Shown here one piece after another: positions 59,957-64,000 of a DNA stretch of 64,000 nt. Numbering within the stretch: the first letter of the stretch is position 1; every line of letters begins with the position of its first letter. The position numbers and the translations under genes are program-made. The notes beneath the pieces are model-generated. The model saw only the letters and a program-made list of their open reading frames with translations. It was not told the origin of the DNA and made no database searches. The stretch is from Bacillus_CJ salitolerans (lineage in GTDB: Bacteria; Bacillota; Bacilli; Bacillales; SA4): contig NZ_JBHUEM010000052.1 of the NCBI RefSeq assembly GCF_042680805.1, positions 62,001 to 126,000 of the forward strand, read 5' to 3'.

Positions 59957-61462
59957 ATGAAACAATTTAACTATAAAATAATACTATATTTCGATTTGAA
60001 AGGTACCTATCTTCTTAGAATAAAATACGATGATAACGGTAACAGAACGGAAGTGATCTCAGGTGGAGGAAGTCGAATTGAATATAATTATGACACAGCT
60101 AACCGCCTCCTAAAAGAAGTTCACTATGATCCAAACAATGTTATTTCATACAGCTTCTCCTATGAATACACAGGCACTTACGGTCTTTTAAACAACCGCA
60201 CAGCGAAGAAGAGTTTCAACACAGTCGTATCAACCTATCAGTATAATGCCGCAAATGAACTCGTGTCTGTTAATGGAATCCCGTTTCAATACGATGCTAA
60301 TGGAAACCTACTTCAAGACGACCGCTTTCAATACCAGTACAATCCAGCAAATCAACTAGTCGAAGTCAACACATTGTCAGACTCTCTTGTAGCAAGATAT
60401 GAGTATAATCATGAAGGACTGCGTACAAAGAAAACAACACCAAGCAAAACCGAAAAATACTTCTACTCTGCCGGAGAACTGTCTTACATCACGGATGAAA
60501 CCGACAAGCTCAAATATAGTTTCACACGTACAGTATCTGGAACATTAGTCAGTATGACGGACCATACAGGGACAACAAAGAGGACCTACTATTACATCCG
60601 AAACAGCCATAGTGATGTAGTAGAACTCAGAGATTCAAATGGGAACCGCGTTGTCTATTATAAATACGACGCATTTGGGGTACCCTTAACAAGTGAAGGC
60701 ACAGCAACAACAGGAAATGGCGAACTACTAAGAGAAGCGAATCCATTTCGATATGTGGGGTATTTTTATGACGAGGAAACCGCTAATTATTATTTGAAGG
60801 CTCGGTATTATAATCCTGAGAATGGAAGATTTTTGACGAGGGATTTGTTGCCATCTGCCAATTTATACGTCTATGCGGGGAATAACCCTGTGAGATTTAT
60901 TGATCCAAGTGGATTGTTTTATCTGAAAATTAATGAAAATGATCAACATAAGGCTAGAATTGAACACCATGAAAGAGAAATGGAAAGAGCAGTAGAAAGT
61001 ACTAGGAAAGGAGAACAGGGAGAAAAAAAGGGATTATTACCAATTAAAACTTCTAATACAACCGCAGGCATTATTGCGGGTACAGGTGGAAAATTAACTA
61101 CCCTGATTAGTAAGGAAGCAGTTAAAGTTGTAATATCTGATCTAAATCAAGAATATTTAATGGATTTCTTAAAAGCAGGTCTACTTAAAAAGCTGCCAGG
61201 TAGTGCAGGAGATGCAATGGAAGTATTACTTAGTTATTTTGTTTTTGGCGACGATCCAGTTCTTACAACAATCGATACCATATTAATTGTTGGAACTTCT
61301 GTACTGTTTGGTCCAGGAGGATTTATTGCAGGGATAGGATTATCTGCTTTTAATGACTATGTACTTAAAGACAAATTAGGAACAAGATATAGTATAGAAT
61401 TGTTAAGAACAATGGAAAATCAACAACCGATTATATATCCTGCATTATATCTTCCTCGATAA
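59957..61462 (+). CDS. Displaced RHS core with an alternative toxin tip (cassette 3)
   Basis: 501 codons. After ~25 codons of unrelated sequence without a convincing ribosome site, 276 codons copy the end of the RHS core of the main gene (YDDNGNRTEVIS to RFLTRDLLP). Then comes a new ~190-residue tip: SANLYVYAGNNPVRFIDPSG, a charged segment (RIEHHEREMERAVEST), GIIAGTGGKLTTLIS, and VGTSVLFGPGGFIAGIGL. Without the shell it cannot act alone; it is best seen as an orphan (silent) RHS-CT that could replace the master tip by recombination across the 827-bp core. Its putative immunity gene follows. Confidence 0.7.
   Translation: MKQFNYKIILYFDLKGTYLLRIKYDDNGNRTEVISGGGSRIEYNYDTANRLLKEVHYDPNNVISYSFSYEYTGTYGLLNNRTAKKSFNTVVSTYQYNAANELVSVNGIPFQYDANGNLLQDDRFQYQYNPANQLVEVNTLSDSLVARYEYNHEGLRTKKTTPSKTEKYFYSAGELSYITDETDKLKYSFTRTVSGTLVSMTDHTGTTKRTYYYIRNSHSDVVELRDSNGNRVVYYKYDAFGVPLTSEGTATTGNGELLREANPFRYVGYFYDEETANYYLKARYYNPENGRFLTRDLLPSANLYVYAGNNPVRFIDPSGLFYLKINENDQHKARIEHHEREMERAVESTRKGEQGEKKGLLPIKTSNTTAGIIAGTGGKLTTLISKEAVKVVISDLNQEYLMDFLKAGLLKKLPGSAGDAMEVLLSYFVFGDDPVLTTIDTILIVGTSVLFGPGGFIAGIGLSAFNDYVLKDKLGTRYSIELLRTMENQQPIIYPALYLPR
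60026..60852 (+). repeat. RHS core repeat, second copy
   Basis: Near-identical copy of 56899-57725. Only scattered single-base differences are visible (for example AACAGAACGG versus AACCGAACGG near its start), which implies recent duplication or ongoing gene conversion. Confidence 0.85.
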
Positions 61463-61483
61463 ATCTTAAAGGTGGATGATAAA

Positions 61484-61756
61484 TTGTATATTAAACCTGC
61501 TTATATTTATATAATTTTATTAATTATCTCGAGTACACTGTATTTAAAAAATGTCTTGTGGAAAGAGGAAAAATCGTATTTAAAATTTAGAAAATATGCT
61601 TTTGTAGTATTTGGATACGGCTTTGCATTAGGCTTAACAGTCGATCAGTATATTATAGAAGGTATTTTAATTCCTTATTTTGTATTACTAATGATAGTAA
61701 CAATATTTATAGCAACAATTTCTGAAAAAATATATATCAAGTTTTCTCAAAAATAA
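61484..61756 (+). CDS. Probable immunity protein of cassette 3
   Basis: 90 residues from TTG at 61484 with AAAGGTGG 8 nt upstream; GTG at 61472 falls inside that ribosome site. Membrane helices PAYIYIILLIISSTLYL, FVVFGYGFALGLTV and LIPYFVLLMIVTIFIATI. It starts 21 bp after the cassette-3 tip. Same layout and topology as the immunity candidate behind the main tip, but no similarity of sequence is seen between them, as expected for polymorphic immunity. Confidence 0.6.
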   Translation: MYIKPAYIYIILLIISSTLYLKNVLWKEEKSYLKFRKYAFVVFGYGFALGLTVDQYIIEGILIPYFVLLMIVTIFIATISEKIYIKFSQK

Positions 61757-61826
61757 AAACACCATAATACCATAAATACAATAGAGGCGGTTCGAATTGG
61801 GGTCAATCGGAAGTTTTGATTGCAAA

Positions 61827-61873
61827 AAGGCACAACTAGCGAAAATTGCTGGTTATGCCTTAGCTCTTTTTTT
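61827..61873 (+). terminator. Imperfect hairpin with T run after the cassette-3 genes
   Basis: AAGGCACAACTAGC pairs imperfectly with GCTGGTTATGCCTT across GAAAATT, and AGCTCTTTTTTT follows. Confidence 0.6.
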
Positions 61874-61975
61874 GCAACTAATCTACATGCAAAATTCTTG
61901 ATTGCCTGGAAATAATGAAGTCGCTGCCCCTGGCTCAGGGACAGCCAACCTCTTTTATTATTTGGGAGTGAAAGT

Positions 61976-62272
61976 GTGAAACAATTATTTAAGATAATAA
62001 TAGTATTATTTTTATTTGGTATTTCCCCACTAGCTTTTGGATTATTAAAAGATTATAACTTATATATTGCAATTGCTTCTTTTAGTTTTGGATTTGGAAC
62101 AATGTTTTTTTTATTATTAGAGAGGGGAAACAGAAAAGAACGAGTTAAGAAGAGTATTTTTATATTAATTTATTTTTTAATTGGTACACTAATTGTTCTT
62201 AAGTTTGGGACAAGCTATTTTCTAGTAATTCCATTAGCAATTCCTTTATTCATTTTTCTTATAATAAATTAA
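61976..62272 (+). CDS. Small membrane protein, possible orphan immunity gene
   Basis: 98 residues from a GTG start (GGGAG 9 nt upstream). Four hydrophobic segments (IIIVLFLFGISPLAFGLL, YIAIASFSFGFGTMFFLLL, SIFILIYFLIGTLIVL, FLVIPLAIPLFIFLII). No tip precedes it directly; it stands between a terminator-like hairpin and the inter-cassette repeat, so it could be an immunity gene kept after its toxin was lost. Confidence 0.5.
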   Translation: MKQLFKIIIVLFLFGISPLAFGLLKDYNLYIAIASFSFGFGTMFFLLLERGNRKERVKKSIFILIYFLIGTLIVLKFGTSYFLVIPLAIPLFIFLIIN

Positions 62273-62291
62273 TCCATTTGAGATGGATCAA

Positions 62292-62490
62292 AAATACCAT
62301 AGTGAGGTTTCATTCGGGCAGATTTGAGAATTTGGGGAAGAATAACAAAACTGCTTGTGATGGCTTTTTCAACAACATAATCACCAAAAGTATGCCTTTT
62401 AGTTGGTATTGTTTAGATTCGCCAACCAAACAATCCATTGAAGGACATATTTTTTTCTTATGCTAATCAGAATGTCGTGCTCCTCCATTT
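62292..62490. repeat. Inter-cassette repeat, copy 2
   Basis: Diverged copy of 59701-59904 with the same landmarks (AATACCATAGTGA, GATGGCTTTTTCAACAACAT, AACAATCCATTGAAGGACAT, TTATGCTAATCAGAATGTCG). In both places it precedes an RHS core/tip fragment. Confidence 0.6.
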
Positions 62491-62499
62491 TTTAGATAT

Positions 62500-63117
62500 T
62501 TTGAAGCTCACTATTATAATCCGGATAGTGGGAGGTTCTTCCTTTTATAAACCTATATGTATATGCAGGGAATAGCCCTGTGAATTTTATTGATCCCAGT
62601 AGACTTGTTCCAGCAAGGGAAGCTAGTTATGGAACATACAGTCAAACTTACTTAAATAATGCTTGGGAAAGAAGTAGAAAAAATAGGAATCAATCTTCAC
62701 AAAGTACAAAAGTAGAAGATCTTACTGTGCCAGCTGGAACAGCTGCCGCAACTTGGTTAGCAGATCGAGTTACTCCTAGTTTGGACTTAAGAGTAAACAA
62801 CTCTAGAACCAGGATTTTCCACAATTTTGAAACAAATTTAACTGAGGCACATGGGTTAACGCGACTAAATGACACAAGAATCAGTAAAGTAGGCTTGGCC
62901 ACTAATTTATCTAAAGGTTTTGGATTTTTTTGGTATTGGGTTAATCTCTGATGTTGGTTTTTATTATGAAAAACATCAGAGCTTAACAGGATTTAATTAG
63001 CAGGCAAGTGTTTTAGATAATGCTGTTTGGTCATTAATTGGAGCAGTTGCAGGAGTTGGTGCACATTTTGCTAAAGAAGATGACTTGGCACCTTCAGAAA
63101 TATTTGGATTACAATAA
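62500..63117 (+). pseudogene. Degraded RHS core end and toxin tip (cassette 4)
   Basis: The remnant reads AHYYNPDSGRF, then after a frameshift LYVYAGNSPVNFIDPSRL (core end), then a tip open from 62580: REASYGTYSQTYLNNAW, DLTVPAGTAAATWLADRVTP, RISKVGLATNLSKGFGFF. A T-tract slip near 62926 shifts the frame; the other frame continues GIGLISDVGFYYEKHQSLTG, meets TAG at 62998-63000, then QASVLDNAVWSLIGAVAGVG and ends at TAA 63115-63117. At least three lesions, so it is dead as a toxin. Confidence 0.65.
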
Positions 63118-63136
63118 TTACGGAGGTAAAATAAAA

Positions 63137-63469
63137 TTGATATTTATTTTTTTTATGTTAATCCTAATTCCAATTTTTTATTTCGGAATAAAACAATCTA
63201 GTCAAGAAATGAGGAAATACATTTTATATCCAACTATGGTAAGTGGATATGGAATGTTGTTAATGCTACATTTAAATGTTAAGAATGCAATACTAGGTGT
63301 TTTTTTTGCCTCTTTAATACCGATTGGCTTTTTATTTTTTTATATTAGATTGTATAGGAAAGGAAATAATATTGTAAGGGAAACCATTCGAAACTTAGTA
63401 GTTGTAGTATCAGTTGCCTTTGGTATAATTACTGTTCTTGCGTTTATTCTAAAATTTTTCTTCACGTAA
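63137..63469 (+). CDS. Probable immunity protein of cassette 4
   Basis: 110 residues from TTG at 63137 with GGAGG 10 nt upstream. Four membrane helices (IFIFFMLILIPIFYFGI, ILYPTMVSGYGMLLMLHL, NAILGVFFASLIPIGFLFFY, LVVVVSVAFGIITVLAFI). It remains intact behind a dead tip, which fits retention of immunity for protection against relatives (inference). Confidence 0.55.
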   Translation: MIFIFFMLILIPIFYFGIKQSSQEMRKYILYPTMVSGYGMLLMLHLNVKNAILGVFFASLIPIGFLFFYIRLYRKGNNIVRETIRNLVVVVSVAFGIITVLAFILKFFFT

Positions 63470-63526
63470 TTAAATATAACTGAACGAAAAAATAAATGTT
63501 TATTTGGAAATCCATAGATCAGTTTT

Positions 63527-63761
63527 ATTATAAATACGACACAGTTGGGGTACCCTTAACAATTGAAGGTACAGTAACAACAGGAAATGGCTTATTACTA
63601 AGAGAAGCGAATCCATTTCGATATGTGGGGTATTTTTATAACGAGGAAACCGCTAATTATTATTTGAAGGCTCGGTATTAATGGTAGGGGTTGGTTTAAC
63701 TAAATATTTTTGTTACCAAATTTCAAAAACTCAAAGTGATATCTATAAATATCTAGAATGA
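63527..63761 (+). pseudogene. RHS core fragment (third copy) and short tip tail
   Basis: 63527-63680 copies 57530-57683 of the main RHS core (YYKYD.GVPLT.EG to YYLKARY) and ends in TAA. Then 63681-63761 reads MVGVGLTKYFCYQISK and ends ...YKYLE, the C-terminal scrap of another tip. Too short to function. Confidence 0.65.
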
Positions 63762-63777
63762 TAATTTAGGAGTAAAT

Positions 63778-64000
63778 ATGGTATTTTATACAACAAGATT
63801 ATTTGGAATCGAACTACTAACATTAGGCATAATTTCTATATTTTTTATAGTTAGAGATTACCTCAATAGTAATTGGTTTTTATTCACAATTGGAATAATT
63901 TTAACCTCGGTTTGTTTTTTCTTTGGTATTGTTGTGTTATTTAGAAAATTTCAAAAAGTAACTTTTGAAGAAGAACAAATCGTTTTACAAACAATTTTTA
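63778..64000 (+). CDS. Membrane protein, partial at the window edge (possible immunity gene)
   Basis: 74 codons visible from ATG 63778 (AGGAG 5 nt upstream), open to the window end. Two membrane helices are seen (LFGIELLTLGIISIFFIV, WFLFTIGIILTSVCFFFGIV), then a charged segment. It follows a tip remnant by 16 bp as the other immunity candidates do. Confidence 0.5.
   Translation, partial: MVFYTTRLFGIELLTLGIISIFFIVRDYLNSNWFLFTIGIILTSVCFFFGIVVLFRKFQKVTFEEEQIVLQTIF

Noticed and set aside
61757..61975. Structured RNA between the cassette-3 immunity gene and the next membrane gene
   Set aside because: Apart from one terminator-like hairpin no convincing conserved RNA architecture was visible.

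Overview
The window reads as chromosome from an endospore-forming, AT-rich Bacillaceae (Bacillus sensu lato). The evidence is gene content: two GerA-type germinant-receptor operons, a CotF-type coat protein, SpoVR, a KinB-like sporulation kinase, and a gene order (yhcU, yhcV, yhcX, pgcA, yhcY-yhcZ, azr/yhdA, yhdB, yhdC, spoVR) that follows the yhc-yhd-spoVR neighbourhood of Bacillus subtilis. No rRNA, tRNA or CRISPR array was seen.

Layout. 0-6 kb: sensor kinase, fatty-acid hydroxylase, then a decayed accessory patch. In that patch two copies of a ~200-bp MITE-like repeat bracket an HNH-like gene and a lipoprotein/metalloprotease pair, and a broken truncated-globin gene follows. 6-14 kb: proC, an orphan TrpX-type binding lipoprotein, a membrane protein fused to a dihydroorotate-dehydrogenase-like domain that lacks the active-site motif, a purine permease, and a TerC-family transporter behind a yybP-ykoY (Mn2+) riboswitch. 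14.3-16.1 kb: a large non-coding array of ~21-bp units ending in ACTTACC. 16-22 kb: housekeeping and sporulation genes (rRNA methyltransferase, CotF-like coat protein, flavoprotein, HtrA-like protease, RluA, TauE). 22-30 kb: two divergent ger operons; the left one carries a 53-codon two-helix 'D'-type gene after gerC. 30-38 kb: nucleoside hydrolase, yhcU, BdbC plus thioredoxin-like partner, oligo-1,6-glucosidase, a three-gene GMC dehydrogenase operon, yhcV. 38.3-39.7 kb: a second array of the same kind in the opposite orientation (GGTAAGT on the + strand). 39.7-51.7 kb: yhcX, pgcA, yhcYZ, azr, yhdB, an M14 carboxypeptidase, yhdC, a beta-propeller protein, nitroreductase and spoVR. 51.9-64 kb: an RHS polymorphic-toxin locus with one long frameshifted RHS gene, then a string of displaced core fragments, alternative tips and small membrane proteins that look like immunity genes.

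The most unusual features are (1) the paired ACTTACC/GGTAAGT arrays, which share a ~20.75-bp phasing and an 83-bp higher-order repeat but differ in variable sequence and orientation, and which I do not recognise; (2) the RHS tip/immunity cassette array; and (3) the DHODH-like/membrane fusion. Functions are assigned by recognising motifs and gene order by eye; no database search was run.
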